64,000 nt of DNA from Abelmoschus esculentus (taxonomy: Eukaryota; Streptophyta; Magnoliopsida; Malvales; Malvaceae). A program made the position numbers and the translations under genes. Shown piece after piece: positions 11,344 through 23,361 of this stretch. Location: contig JAUCBN010000049.1 in assembly GCA_035048815.1 (NCBI GenBank), positions 9,369,501 through 9,433,500 on the forward strand. The letters are read 5' to 3'. The notes under the pieces were generated by a model. The model saw nothing but the letters and a program-made list of their open reading frames with translations. It did not search any database and was not told the origin of the DNA. Each line of letters starts with the position of its first letter. Within the stretch, counting starts at the first letter, position 1.

Positions 11344-11932
11344 TAGGGGTGTTTATAACTGGGTACCCGGAACTTTTTATGATTCGGCTCATAAAACCTG
11401 GGTACCCGTAAGATTCGGGTACCCGCAAAAGGGTACCGGGAATCCGGTTAATTTTTTTATATTTTTTAAATTTATTTTTTAAAAAAATATATAAGAAATA
11501 CTTAAAATTTCATGATATATATTTCAAACACAAAATTATTGATTTGAGATAGATTTTAAAGATAAATATTTGGATATATATGCATATATTAAAGTTTCTC
11601 AATAAAAGAATTTATTATTCTCGATCATAATTTTTCTTTCAAATCTCATATTGACAAATTAATATAAATATTTATAAAATGTTCAAAACTTGAAAGTATA
11701 TAATACAAGTATAAAAAGAAGATAAGGATTTAAAATTAATTTTAGAGAAAAATAATAAAAAATATATAATAAAAATATAATTTAAATTTTAAAAATATAT
11801 ATTTATTAAAATTACCGGGTCGGGTACCTGGTTCTTAAAAAATTTCGGCCCTGACCCGGCCCAACTACCCGAAAAAAAATACGGGTTGGGTACTCGACCC
11901 GAAAAATTCAGGTATTTCATTATAAATACTCG
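11344..11932. mobile_element. hAT-like MITE remnant rich in GGGTACCCG
   Basis: The left end TAGGGGTGTTTATAACTGGG resembles the AGGGGTG-type ends of the hAT MITEs elsewhere in the window. The complement of the right end (CGAGTATTTATAATG) is a weaker match. Both ends carry repeated GGGTACCCG words near 11361, 11400, 11418 and 11430, and again in related form at 11815-11910. No 8-bp target duplication could be shown. The adjacent gypsy LTR starts 18 bp further on. Confidence 0.5.
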
Positions 11933-12499
11933 ATAATTTTTAATCGAATATGTAACACCCCGATCCGGATGTCAAATTGGGCCTCCGACCCAAAACCTGT
12001 ATTTTAAAATTTCATTTCAAAGCGCATTAAATAAAATCAAATTAAAGTCCAAATGCGATTCATAAATCCATTAACTTAAAACATAACCCAAAATAATAGT
12101 AAATAATCAGAGCTCCAAAATATTACAAACCATTTAAAACATTTGACCCAAATTTAAAATAAACAGAGTTACATTACATAGGGTTCGACATAGTACTAGC
12201 CCATTAAATCTAATACATATACTCTGACAACACGGTCGATGCTGAAATCCGTACCTTAATGTTGCTCCTCGAACCTCTTCACCTAACCTACGCACGAAAA
12301 CATATTTCGAACGCTGAGCTACGAAAGCTTAGTGGGTACGCTGAACTCGGCCAACATCATGCATATCATAAGTAGTAAAGCATAACATATAAATATCGTG
12401 CATGATATGATGATCTAGCATGCTTGCCTACCACATGGCATATCAATGTATAATGACGCACACAGCATATACAATGTCAAACAACAACACAAGGTAGTG

Positions 12500-12740
12500 A
12501 GGCCCGCATACACACAACATCGGGATCATACACTACGAGCAAGGCCCGCGTCCACACAGCATCGGGATCCTATACTCAAGGATGAGGCTCGCGTCCACAT
12601 AGCATCGGGATCTTACATCCGGGATTTGAGGCCCGCGTCCACACAGCATCGGGATCCTCCAAATCCTATACTCGGAATGTCACATCGAGTATCATCGAAT
12701 GAGGCCCGCGTCCACACAGCATCGGGATCCTATATTCGGA
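12500..12740. repeat. Tandem block inside the 3' LTR (about 5 units)
   Basis: Units of about 40-60 bp share GAGGCCCGCGTCCACACAGC and ATCGGGATCCTA. The open reading frames across this block on both strands are by-products of the repeat. The partner LTR has more units (19442-19800). Confidence 0.85.
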
Positions 12741-13019
12741 ATGGTCCTCAAAATCATCACCCGGAATGTTAGATCGGATGGTCTTCGACGTGTTGCAACA
12801 CTTTTGGATATCCGGATTTCCATCACACAAGGACTCGATACACAAAAATGATCCACCTAAGATCCTCACATCAAAACATGTCAAGACTTAACATAATTTA
12901 GTCGTTCAAGGTTTAAAACATCAATCTTGTGTTAACCATTCATTTCATTAATTATAAGATTCATTATAACCTTTAATTCTCTTATCGAACCTCAAACATT
13001 ACTTGTCGAATTTTCGCAG

Positions 13020-13260
13020 GAGTATCGAATCATCCTGACTCGATACCCACCCAAAGAAGGCATCGAACCATGGGTATCGATGCTGGTATCGATACCCTTT
13101 GACCAATTTCAAAGTCAACAAAAAGGGGGATGATCGGATTCGATACCGGTATCGATGCCATTATGCCACTAGAGGGCTTGGTATCGATACCCCCTCTTCT
13201 CTAACCTATTTTCTCTTAGGGGTATCGATACTCGGGCCACCGGTATCGATACCCCCTGCA
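13020..13260. repeat. GGTATCGATACC palindrome array in the 3' LTR
   Basis: Repeated perfect or near-perfect copies of the 12-base palindrome GGTATCGATACC, for example at about 13075, 13085, 13142, 13178, 13219 and 13240. The same array recurs in the partner LTR. Confidence 0.85.
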
Positions 13261-14189
13261 CGAACTTGCAGGTTTCACTTAGAAAATTCTAGGGATCATT
13301 CCCAAACTTAATCCAATCGTTTCTAAAGTGTTCTTACTCATTATTAGGAGTGTTTAGAGTGTTGTAACATCAATTTTAATTCATCTAACTCACAAATCCA
13401 AAATTCACCATTAATGACCTCATACATGTAAACCAAGCATTCATACATGATTCTCTACATGCTATGCATTCTAACATGAATGAATGATGAAAAGAAGAGT
13501 TGGGAGTACCAACATTGAGCTAAAACAGCAAAACTGGAGCTCCAAGCTCAACCTCAAGGTTTCTTCTTCCTCAAGCTTGATGATGGCTCTTCCACTTGTT
13601 TCTCTACAAAGGGAAGGATAACAACAACTTAGAACCACTCTAGGATGATCCTTAAAGCTTAAAAACACCAACAAGCTAGGATTTACGCTCTCCAAAACTA
13701 ATCTCGTACTCCACCTTAAACCCCTTACTTAAACCCTTGTCCCACCAAACTAACACTTCTTTAGCTTGTTCTATAGATCCACAACAACCCTACAGCATCT
13801 TCTCTACCATAAAAACGAGATTCCAAACATAAACCTTAAAAATCTAATCTTTACTTACCTCTTTTCTTGCTACCAAGATGAAGGAGATGGGGAATAAAAG
13901 GAAAAGAAGTGATGATCTCACCTCTGCAGACCAAACTCCCCCTCCCCAAAACCCATCTCATACAACTTGAGCATTTACAAAAACACCCGTACAAATAAAG
14001 CCCAACTCTCCACCCACAATACTAAAGCCCAACAACCGAGCAAGCCCAAAAATCTAGGGCCCAAACTCTCAAACTCGGGGCCCAAAACCGAAGCCCAACC
14101 CCTCGGGTTAACCCGACACTCGTATCCAAAATCTGGGTCGTTACAACTCTTTCTTCCTTAAAGAAAATTTCGTCCTCGAAATTTACCTG

Positions 14190-15816
14190 TCAGGAAGAGA
14201 TGAGGATACTGAGCTCTCATGTCCTTCTCCGCTTACCACGTTGCTTCTTCGATTCCATGGTTTCTCCACAAAACCTTTACCAAAGGTATACACTTGTTCC
14301 GAAGCTCCTTACCTCCTTTATCCAGGATTTCGATAAGCCTCTCCTCGTAAGTCAAATCTGCATTGACTTTGATTTCCTCAAGCTGAACCACATGCGAGGG
14401 ATCGGAACAGTAACGTCTCAACATGGAAACGTGGAACACATCGTGTATACGTGCCAACTCTGGAGGTGGAGCTAGCCGATAAGCTACCGGTCCAACCCTA
14501 TGGAGAACCTCATAAGATCCGATGTACCTTGGACTTAACTTTCCTTTACGACCAAACCGGATGATCCCTTTCCACGGAGATACCTTGAGAAACACTTTGT
14601 CACCAAGCTCATACTCGATATGCTTACGCTTTTTATCCGCATAAGCTTTCTGTTTGTCAAAAGCTGCTTGTAACCTTTCTTTGACGATCTGAACTTTTTC
14701 TTCGGTTTCTTTAACAAGCTCCGAACCCACTATCTTCCTCTCATTAAGCTCTATCCAACACAAAGGTGTCCTACACCTACGCTCGTACAAGGACTCAAAA
14801 GGAGCCATCTTGATGCTTGACTGATAATTGTTGTTGTAAGCAAACTCTACCAACGATAACTGCTCTTCCCAACTATGGGCAAAGTCCACAGCACAACACC
14901 GAAGCATATCCTCCAAGATCTGGATGACTCTCTCAGACTGTCCATCGGTCTGAGGATGAAAAGCTATACTGAAGTGCAACTTGGTATCTAAAGCCTCATG
15001 GATAGACCTCCACAACCTCGTTGTAAACCTCGGATCTCTATCCGATATGATCGATGAAGGTACACCATGCAACCTCACGATCTTCTTTATGTACAATTGA
15101 GCCAACTTTTCCAAACTGTATTTCATCCTTACCGGTAAGAAGTGAGCCGACTTGGTCAACCGATCAACTATAACCCATATAGCATCATGTTTCCTCAACG
15201 TCATCGGTAACCCGGTGACGAAGTCCATGGTCACTCGATCCCACTTACAATGTGGAATCTGGATAGGCTGAAGCAAAATCGAAGGAACCTGATGTTCCGC
15301 TTTCACTTGCTGGCACGCTAAACACCTGGTCACAAACTCTGATACATCTCTTTTCATGCACGACCACCAAAAGAAAGGACGAAGATCCTTATACATCTTG
15401 TTACTTCTCGGATGAACAGAAAACGAACTACGGTGAGCTTCTCTCAAGATACTATCCCTTAGATCCTCTAAAGCTGGAACACACAACCGATCTTGAAAGT
15501 ACAAGAACTCACCATCTCGTACTTCAAAGTCTGACAACTCACCTCTCTGAACAACCTCTAACTGAGCAACCAACTCCTCGTCTAACACCTGTGCTCTCTT
15601 TATCTCCTGAACAAGCGTGGGCTCCACACGCAACTCTGCCAAAAGACCTCCGTCATCGGTCATCCTCAACCGAGCAAACAAAGCTCTCAAGTCCGACATG
15701 GACTTCCGACTCAAAGCATCAGCGACCACATTCGCCTTGCCGGGATGATACTCTATGACACAGTCATAGTCCTTCAACAACTCTATCCACCGACGCTGTC
15801 TCAGATTCAACTCCTT
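14190..15816 (-). pseudogene. Gypsy integrase with chromodomain (pol C-terminus)
   Basis: This integrase inserts the element's cDNA into chromosomes. The long open stretch starts in the RNase H tail (HPGKANVVADALSRK). It then shows a degenerate H2C2 zinc region (HRSSFSVHP.. CLACQQVK), the core with Asp in WDRVTMDFVTGLP, Asp in ISDRDPRF and Glu in HPQTDGQSE, and a GPVAYRL-type region (HDVFHVSMLRRY). The end, LTYEE..IEILDK.. LRNKCIPLVKVLW, is a group II chromodomain as in Del/Tekay chromoviruses. A TAA at 14233-14235 replaces a conserved Glu (after EEATW) and cuts off the last residues. The stop at 15817-15819 marks the upstream end. The catalytic triad looks intact, but the element as a whole is dead. 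Confidence 0.9.
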
Positions 15817-16251
15817 CTAGGTAAGCAGATACTTTAAACTCTTGTGGTCGGTGTAGATGTAGCATTTCTCCCTGTAGAGATAATGCCTCCATATCTTCAA
15901 AGAGAAGATAACTGCTGCAAGCTCAAGATCATGGGTGGGATAGTTCCTCTCATGGGGTTTCAACTGCCTCGAGGCGTAAGCAACCACCTTACCCTCTTAC
16001 ATAAGCATACAACCCAACTCATTCAAGGAAGCATCACTAAACACCACATAATCCTTTCCCAGTTCCGGTTACGTCAAGACCGGAGCCTCTGTCAGATAAG
16101 CCTTAAGCTGCTCAAAACTCTGTTGTCTCCTCTCATTCCACACAAATGGAACACCTTTCTGAAGCAACTTGGTCAAAGGTGTCGCTATGATTGAAAAACC
16201 TTTAACAAACCTCCTGTAGTATCCGACAAGCCCAAAAAAACTACGGACTTC
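15690..16251 (-). pseudogene. Gypsy RNase H domain, multiple stops
   Basis: RNase H removes the RNA strand after reverse transcription. In the same frame as the reverse transcriptase and integrase one can read FFGLVGYYRRFVKGF, VVFSDASLNELG (Asp), VVAYASRQLKPHE, THDLELAAVIFSLK (Glu) and IYTDHKSLKYL (Asp). The frame is interrupted by stops at 16252, near 16070 and near 15995, and by CAG to TAG at 15817-15819. Confidence 0.8.
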
Positions 16252-16910
16252 TTATACATTCCTTGGTGGTTTCCATTCCACCACAGCTTGAATCTTCTGG
16301 GGATCAACTCGGATTTCATCCGCTGTAACTATGTGGCCAAGAAACGCCACCTCTGACAACCATAACTCACACTTACTAAACTTGGCGTACAGACGCCTAT
16401 CCTTCAACACATGAAGAACCACTCTAAGGTGATAGTCATGCTCCTCTTCTGAGCGTGAATACACTAAGATGCCATCGATAAACACCATCACAAACTGATC
16501 TAGATACGGCTGAAAGATCTGGTTCATCAAGTCCATAAAAGCTATAGGTGCATTCATGAGCCCAAACGGCATCACTAAGAACTCATAATGCCCGTACCGT
16601 ATCCTAAAAACGGTCTTTTGGACATCCTCTTCCACCACTTTCAAATTATAGTACCCTGACCTCAGATTTATCTTATAAAACACACGGGCACCCCTCAACT
16701 GATCAAACAGATCATCGATCCTAGGCAAAGGGTAACGATTCTTGACCGTGACCTTGTTGAGCTAACGGTAGTCGATGCACATCCTCATCGATCCGTCCTT
16801 CTTCTTTACAAACAAAACCGGTGCTCCCCACGACGACACATTCGGTCTGATAAAACCTCTCTTAAGCAACTCCTAGATCTATTGCTTCAACTCTCTCATC
16901 TCCCCCGGTG
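16252..16910 (-). pseudogene. Gypsy reverse transcriptase, catalytic Asp lost
   Basis: Polymerase domain of the Del-type element. Ordered motifs are LLKRGFIRPNVSSWGAPVLF, FVKKKDGSMRMCIDYR, RIDDLFDQLRGARVFYKIN (first Asp region replaced around KINLRSGYYNLKV), RIRYGHYEFLVMPFGLMNAP, and then the box that should read FIDDILVYS but reads FIDGILVYS. One of the two metal-binding Asp residues is therefore Gly, and the enzyme would be inactive. Stops at 16879-16881, 16873-16875 and 16762-16764 sit where Gln is conserved (Q*I*E and YR*LN). Confidence 0.9.
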
Positions 16911-17105
16911 CCATACGATACGGTGCTATATACACCGTGTTGTCCCTAACAACATCTCTATCCGAAAATCCAACTCACGGTCGGGAGATAAACCAGGCAA
17001 CTCATCCGGAAAACATCAGGGGTACTCACAAACGGTCCTCAAACTCTCTAAAGTTGGACTCTCAACACTCACATCCACTACGTGAGCTAGGACTGCCTCA
17101 CAACC

Positions 17106-17895
17106 CTATTGGATCAACATCTGAGCTGACAAAGCTGACACAACTTTCGCTAAACATGGGTTTCTCTCACCCCTCACAACAAGCTTAGAACCATCAGCTA
17201 CTCGAAGCTTCAAACTCTTAGATCTGTACCCTAAACTTGCTTCGTGTTCGAACAAACAATCCATCCCAAGGATTGCGTCGAACTCCTGAAACGAAAAAAC
17301 CATGAGGTCGGCCAAGAAGATAGATCATTGCACCTCGATCGGGCTTGTCACACAAACTCCTAACTCAAGATCCTCCGTTGGTAACCCTCACTACTCCGGT
17401 ATCCCTCTACGGATATATGAGTGGGTAGATCCCGAGTCCACAAGAGCAACTATAGGGACAGAAAACAAACTGAACGTACCTGAGATCACATCTGTCGCAA
17501 CACAGTTCTTCTGTGCCCTCACCGTATACTGTCTCACCGGTGCTCTAGCAATGAACTGAAAGGTGCCTCCTGATGCATGGCTAGCTCCTCCACAGGAGAA
17601 ACCACGACCCCTCTGGGCCTGAAACACAGTCCTCTGAGCCTGACCTGGTGGAGATGTCACAACCTCTGGGTAATCCCTCACAAAGTGCTCCGAAGACCCA
17701 CATTGAAAACAAACCCTAGCGTTGCCCCAACACGGTCCTCGATGATTCCGGCCACACTGATTGCAAACCTGAACACTGACACTCCGCTGCAAGCCCTCCG
17801 GACCTCTAGCAGTAGAAGACACAAACTGCCTCCTACGTTCCATAGACTCTAATCTTTGGTTCGACCTCGAACCCTGATTCGATGCTCCTCTACTC
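17106..17895 (-). pseudogene. Gypsy zinc knuckle and aspartic protease
   Basis: The frame contains CNQCGRNHRGPC followed by a nucleocapsid knuckle CFQCGSSEHFVRDY, whose last Cys has become Tyr. The retropepsin follows, with active-site ALVDSGSTHSYI and, after stops near 17391, the flap and C-terminal part (FDAILGMDCLFEHEA). The protease would cut the gag-pol polyprotein. Stops at 17391-17393 and 17106-17108 interrupt it. The latter is CAG to TAG before GCEA. Gag and protease share one frame and the reverse transcriptase lies in another, so a frameshift is present near 17040-17050. Confidence 0.85.
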
Positions 17896-18722
17896 TAATT
17901 CCAACGGCTTCTACTCCTACCAGAGTGAGATTGAGTGTTACCCACATGACTTTGACAAGCTCCACCGGTGACTCCTTGGCCAACAGACGGCCCATAGGTC
18001 AAACTCTGAACCTGTTTTAACGACTTGACACTAGCAGCCAACTCAGAAAACACCTTAGGCGGTGCAGCAGTGAGATAAGTCTAGATCTCCTTCCTCAGAC
18101 CTCTCAAGAACCTCTTACATCTTAGCTTCTCTCTAGCAACAAGCTCTAGAGCATACCGGCTCAACTGAAGAAACTCCTTCTCATAAGCAAAGATCGAACG
18201 GTTCGCCTGAATAAGATGGGTAAATTGCCCCCTCAGGGTGTCGATGTGAGTCTCACCCACATACTTACTCTCAAACTCCTCAAGGAAGTCCTCCCACTTT
18301 GGAAGATGAGGATACCAACCTTGCTCAACTGTCTCCCACCACTCTCTCGCGTTGCCTTTCAGAAGCGACAACACACAAGACAACTTGTCTTCCGATCTCA
18401 GCCTCATCTGTCTTATTATCCACCTTGTGTCATGCAACCACTGATCCGCCTTTACGGGATTATCCTGTCCCGTACCAAAGAAGTCAACAGCTCCTTGCCT
18501 TCGCACCCTCTCAACCGGTGCCTCACGAGGCGTAGAAGATGGCCTCGGTATAGCTCTCACGATCCTACGCAAGGTCTGATTCAACTGAGCAAAGTAGTTG
18601 GCCCCTTGACCAACTACATCATCCGATAGCACCTCCTCATCGGGCTCATACTCATATTCGGAGTCTCCTCCCCGAGAACCCCGACTTTCCTCTTGATCCC
18701 TCACACATCTCGGCATACTCAA
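17895..18722 (-). pseudogene. Gypsy gag, interrupted
   Basis: Capsid-type gag of the Del/Tekay element. It starts MSMPRCVRDQEESRG, has an acidic N-terminal region (SEYEYEPDEEVLSDD), and then the conserved gag core with FFGTGQDNPVKADQWL, LLKGNAREWWETV, WEDFLEEFESKYV and LARE-type C-terminal words. TAG stops at 18081-18083 (after KEI) and 17895-17897 (after RWN) fall at positions where related elements have Gln. It is 171 bp from the 5' LTR. The start was chosen as the first Met after the primer site with gag similarity downstream. Confidence 0.85.
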
Positions 18723-18876
18723 CCACTCCTACACGAACAACAAAAACAAACAAGATCACACCATCAAATTTCAGCATTAAAGGAAGTACGATATCGACTC
18801 GTGGGCATGTACTTGTCTGACACCTATAGAACTCACTAGACTCCCCCGGGGACTTCCTAGAACTGACTCAACCTAA

Positions 18877-18888
18877 AATCTGATACCA
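18877..18888 (-). promoter_or_regulatory. Primer-binding site, initiator tRNA-Met type
   Basis: On the minus strand TGGTATCAGATT begins five bases inside the 5' LTR end. It matches the standard TGGTATCAGAGC primer site except near its 3' end. Confidence 0.85.
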
Positions 18889-19441
18889 CTAAATGTAACA
18901 CCCCGACCCGGATGTCACATTGGGCCTCTGGCCCAAAACCTATATTTTAAAATTTCATTTCAAAGCCCATTAAATAAAATCAAATTCAAGTCAAAATGCG
19001 AATCATAAATCCATTAAGTTAAAACATAGCCCAAAATAATAGTAAGTAACCGGAGCTCCAAAATATTACAAACCATTTAAAACATTCGACCCAAATTTAA
19101 AATAAACAAAGTTACATTACATAGGGTTCGACATAGTACTATCCCACTAAATCTAATACATGTACTCTGACAACACGATCGATGTTGAAATCCGAACCTT
19201 GATGGTGCTCCACGAACCGGCTTCACCTAACCTACGCACGAAAACATATTTCGAACGCTAAGCTACGAAAGCTCAGTGGGTACGCCGAACTCGGCCAACA
19301 TCATGCATATCATAAGCAGTAAAGCATAACATATAAATATCGTGCATGATATGATGATCTAGCATGCTTACCTACCACATGGCATATCAATGTATAATGA
19401 CGCACACAGCATATACAATGTCAAACAACAACACAAGGTAG

Positions 19442-19800
19442 GGAGGCCCGCGTCCACACAACATCGGGATCCTACACTACGAGCAGGGCCCGCGTCCACA
19501 CAACATCGAGATCTCATACTTAAGGATAAGGCTCGCGTCCACACAGCATCGGGATCCTACATCCGGGATTTGAGGCCCACGTCCACACAGTATCGGGATC
19601 CTCCAAATCCCATACTCGGAATGTCACATCGAGTATCATCGAATAAGGCCCGCGTCCACACAGCATCGGGATCCTACATCCGGGATTTGAGGCCCGCGTC
19701 CACACAGTATCGGGATCCTCCAAATCCCATACTCGGAATGTCACATCGAGTATCATCGAATAAGGCCCGCGTCCACACAATATCGGGATCCTACATTCGG
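19442..19800. repeat. Tandem block inside the 5' LTR (about 7 units)
   Basis: Same unit as at 12500-12740 (GGCCCGCGTCCACACA, then ATCGGGATCCTAC). A roughly 116-bp higher-order unit is present twice (about 19555-19670 and 19671-19787), which explains the longer block. Confidence 0.85.
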
Positions 19801-20084
19801 AATGGTCTTCAAAATCATCACCTGAATGTTAGATCGGATGGTCTTCGACGTGTTGCAACACTTTTGGATATCCGGATTTCCATCACACAAAGACTCGATA
19901 CACACAAATGATCCACCTAGGATCCTCACATCAAAACATGTCAAGACTTAACATAATTTAGTCGTTCGGGGTTTAAAACATCAATCTTGTGTTAACTATT
20001 CATTTCATTAATTATAAGATTCATTATAACCTTTAATTCTTTTATCGAACCTCAAACATTACTTAACTTGTCGAATTTTCGCAG

Positions 20085-20355
20085 GGGTATCGATACCCTT
20101 ATATGGGGTATCGAACCATCCTCACTCGATACCCACCCAAAGAAGGCATCGAACCATGGGTATCGATGCTGGTAACAATACCCTTTGACCAATTTCAAAG
20201 TCAACAAAAAGGGGGATGATTGGATACGATATCGGTATCGATGCCATTATGCCACTAGAGGGCTTGGTATCGATACCTGTATCGATACCCCCTCTTCTCT
20301 AACCTATTTTCTCTTAGGGGTATCGATACTCGGGCCACCGGTATCGATACCCCCT
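20085..20355. repeat. GGTATCGATACC palindrome array in the 5' LTR
   Basis: Counterpart of the array at 13020-13260, with two or three additional motif copies (near 20085-20110 and 20265-20290). Confidence 0.8.
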
Positions 20356-20706
20356 GCACGAACTTGCAGGTTTCACTTAGAAAATTCTAGGGATTATTCT
20401 CAAACTTAATCCAATCATTTCTAAAGTGTTCCTACTCATTATTAGGAGTGTTTAGAGTGTTTTAACATCAATTTCAATTCATCTAACTCACAAATCCGAA
20501 ATTCACCATTAATGACCTAATACATGTAAACCAAGCATTCATACATGATTGTCTACATGCTATGCATTCTACCATGAATGAATGATGAAAAGAAGAGTTG
20601 GGAGTACCAACCTTTAGCTAAAACAGCAAAACCCAAGCTCTAGGCTCAACCTCAAGATTTCTCCTTCCTCAAGCTTAATGATTGCTCTTCCACTTGTTTC
20701 TCTATA

Positions 20707-22031
20707 AATCACCTAAGTGACAACTTCTCCACCACTTTTTTAATTGAAATGGTTGAAGCATTGAGTCTAATAAATAGACTTAGATAAAATAATATATATT
20801 GTATTACAAGTTAACATATAATGTGTTATATGAATACATCTTTACTTAATTATTTCTTATTTATTTATTTATTTTTATTTTTTTGTATTGTTTGTAAAAC
20901 ATATCAGCCACATAATCAAGGAAAAGTTTGAAAGGCAACTTACCTAAGATCTAACAACTTGTTTTAGCTCGATTTAGTGGATTTTAGCTCTATTAACTAA
21001 AATCAAGCTTAACCAACTCCATTCAACTCTAAATAGCTCGAGATAGCTCAAGGGCACTTAAAGACAAGTTCACCTTGCTAAGTGCAATTAATAATAGATC
21101 AAATTAGCTCAAACACTAAATGTAGCTCATTCAACTCAACACTCAGCTTAAGTTTGCTCATGCCTATCTAATAGTTCATCTTAGTTCAAGCTATTATCAT
21201 TAGCTCAATTTACCATGCAAAGGGACATGTTCCCTCAAAAAAAGACATGCCACTTAACTTTGGAAAGAAATTTAATAGCGTCAATACATCCTTTGAGGAA
21301 AGAGAATGGGAGACAAACACCCTTGAAATGAGACATCATCATCATTCGACCTTGATTGAATAATCAAGAACTTGTGAAGGGTTTATTTGCCCTTGTCAAA
21401 TAGATACACATTATTTTTGTCAATTCGTTAGAAAATTATAAATAGGTTTTGTCATTTGCATTTATATAAAATCTCATATATCTTGAATATAATTTATTTC
21501 GTGAGTTTATTTTTTAAAACTTTGTCCCTTTTAAGAATTTCTCGATTTATCAAGCTTTGCTTGTGTATCTTATTTTCTATTTTGATGCTTTGAGTTCTTA
21601 GTTTTTATAACCAATGGGTCTAATTCCTTTCACCACCCTTAATAATAGTCTTCTATGGTTTGGGATTAAGCTTATATAGCATAATTTCTTGTTTTGAGTT
21701 CTTTGAATACTACATCATTCCTTATTCACCATATCTCAACCTTTCACCTTCTAATTAAATCGTTTCTTTTATTTTATCCAATTTTCAACACCATGCCTAT
21801 CCCATACTTCTACACCCCTATTTTCATCATATTTCTTTCATTATATCATCTAAACTTATTCGGACTCACAAGACTTACTTGCATTCACATTCAAGAATAA
21901 TTAAACTTTTCTCAACAACATTAGTTCAAGAATAAGAGTGCGTTGATTGATTTATGCTTGAAAAAATATTGAAGATTTAGTTAATTATTTATAAGAATAA
22001 TAAAAAGATAACGTCTTTACATGAAAGCATA
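20707..22031 (+). mobile_element. Probable LTR-type noncoding repeat
   Basis: No coding sequence. A TATAAATAGG box lies near 21432, preceded by about 400 bp rich in the word TAGCTC (20950-21200) and followed by a T/C-rich stretch, an arrangement like an LTR with U3, TATA and R-U5 in plus orientation. Termini were not found. Confidence 0.35.
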
Positions 22032-23356
22032 TGTCGCATGTCAAAAGTGCGCGTTTAGTGCAAGTGGACACATCGCAAGTAATAAGTGATAAGTATTTAT
22101 CGGATTATCATCTCCATAGGGATTGGTATACTCAATATGTCTTCTTCGTCTTCTTGTTCTGTAAAAATAAGTAAAACACAAGTAATTTGGGTTGTGATGG
22201 AACTAAAATAAAACAACTAAGTAAAATAAAGAGATTTGATAAGTAGAGAGAGGTCAGGATCCAGTTGCGTTGTATTGTGGATTTGATTGACTTGTCTCTG
22301 CCCAATGCAATCGTATATCACTGCCTCGGCAGCACTGCAGATTACTACCTTGGCAGCAACGATACTGTCCGCCGCGGCAATCCCTTGCTCGTGGGTGGAC
22401 TTTACCAAAGTTCGGCAAAGTGTCCTTGGATGACTCCGCTTATCCCTAAGTCGAAGTACTGTTGATGACTAGTCCTTGATGATACCTCCCGGCGTGAACC
22501 AATTATACTCACCAACCAATCTCACACTTCTTTTAGCCGTTGAAACTCTTAATCTATCCCTAGGCCGAGTTAGTATTTCGCGATTGAAACACCGTACTTA
22601 CCCCTTTCGTGAATCTAACTCTCCCGAATCTAGATAAATGGATTACTCACAAACTTCTCTCCCGAGCTTGAATGTAAGAACAAGGAATAACAAAGGATAA
22701 GCAAACCTTGATAGTTTTATTGCATTGAAACAAAGACAAAGTACAATATCCTCTCACATATACTAAACAACCTTCACCTAAACCCTAAGAAAGCTTAGAA
22801 CATTGTTGAGAGAAAGAAAACAAAGAATCTATGAATTGGCTCTCTCTCTCTAGGTATCCGTGTTTCATACATTGGACGGCTAGGTCTTTATATAGGCTTG
22901 ACCTAGGGCAAACCTTTCCTAAGTAGAATACAGCTTGGAGTAGGGAACAAGTCTTGTACATAATTAAAATATTTCCAAGTTTAATTCAACTAAGAGGCTT
23001 TCCCGCGTGGCCTTGTCTTGGGCTTTTCCTCATGCTAACCAGCTCTGATCCATGTGCTTTATGTCCATACACGTCCCTTGGATTTTTCTCTTCCAATCGC
23101 CTACAGTCTTGCTTCCTGGCTCTCAGCTGCTGCCTCGGCATCAGGTCCTGCCTTGGCCTTGTTACTGCCGCGGCAATGGTTCTCCTGCACAGATATGAAA
23201 ATGCAGTAAAACTTGCCTTTTTTGTAAATATTATCTTTATAAGCTTAACTTCTAATTATATCACATTAAGTACATGCATTGGTCTGAGTGGGTGTAAATT
23301 CGGTGATTATCTCCCATAAAAGGTGTAAAAAGTGATAGTGAGTTGAGCACTTATCA
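22032..23356 (-). mobile_element. Solo LTR, TGATAAGTGC family, copy 1
   Basis: In element orientation it runs from TGATAAGTGCTCAAC to GCGACA, about 1325 bp, flanked by near-identical 5-bp repeats (GCATA at 22027-22031, ACATA at 23357-23361). It is homologous over its whole length to 35452-36778, at roughly 90% in the parts compared by eye. The minus-strand TATATAAAG box lies at 22886-22894. It carries TGCCGCGGCA and TGCCGAGGCA words in both U3 and R-U5. Short open frames in it are not genes. Confidence 0.85.
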
Positions 23357-23361
23357 ACATA

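Larger units (their letters stand above)
11951..14145 (-). mobile_element. 3' LTR of the Del/Tekay-type gypsy element
   Basis: In element orientation it runs from TGTAACGACCCAGATTTTGG (at 14145) to GGGGTGTTACA (at 11951), 2195 bp, with TG..CA ends. Just upstream on the minus strand is a polypurine tract (AAGGAAGAAAGAGT, 14146-14159). It is homologous to the truncated LTR at 18894-20706. It contains a 50-bp-period tandem block at about 12500-12740 and a GGTATCGATACC-type array at about 13020-13260. Confidence 0.9.
18894..20706 (-). mobile_element. 5' LTR of the Del/Tekay-type element, U3 side truncated
   Basis: Matches the LTR at 11951-14145 from its TGTAACACCCCG end for about 1.8 kb. Similarity stops at about 20704 (after CCACTTGTTTCTCTA), so roughly 540 bp of the U3 start are missing and no target duplication can be scored. 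It carries extra tandem units relative to its partner and the same palindrome array at about 20085-20355. Confidence 0.88.

Noticed and set aside
12446..12884. Open frames on both strands in the LTR tandem block (also 19390-19944)
   Set aside because: They consist of repeated units with a period that keeps frames open and lie inside noncoding LTRs. There is no protein similarity.
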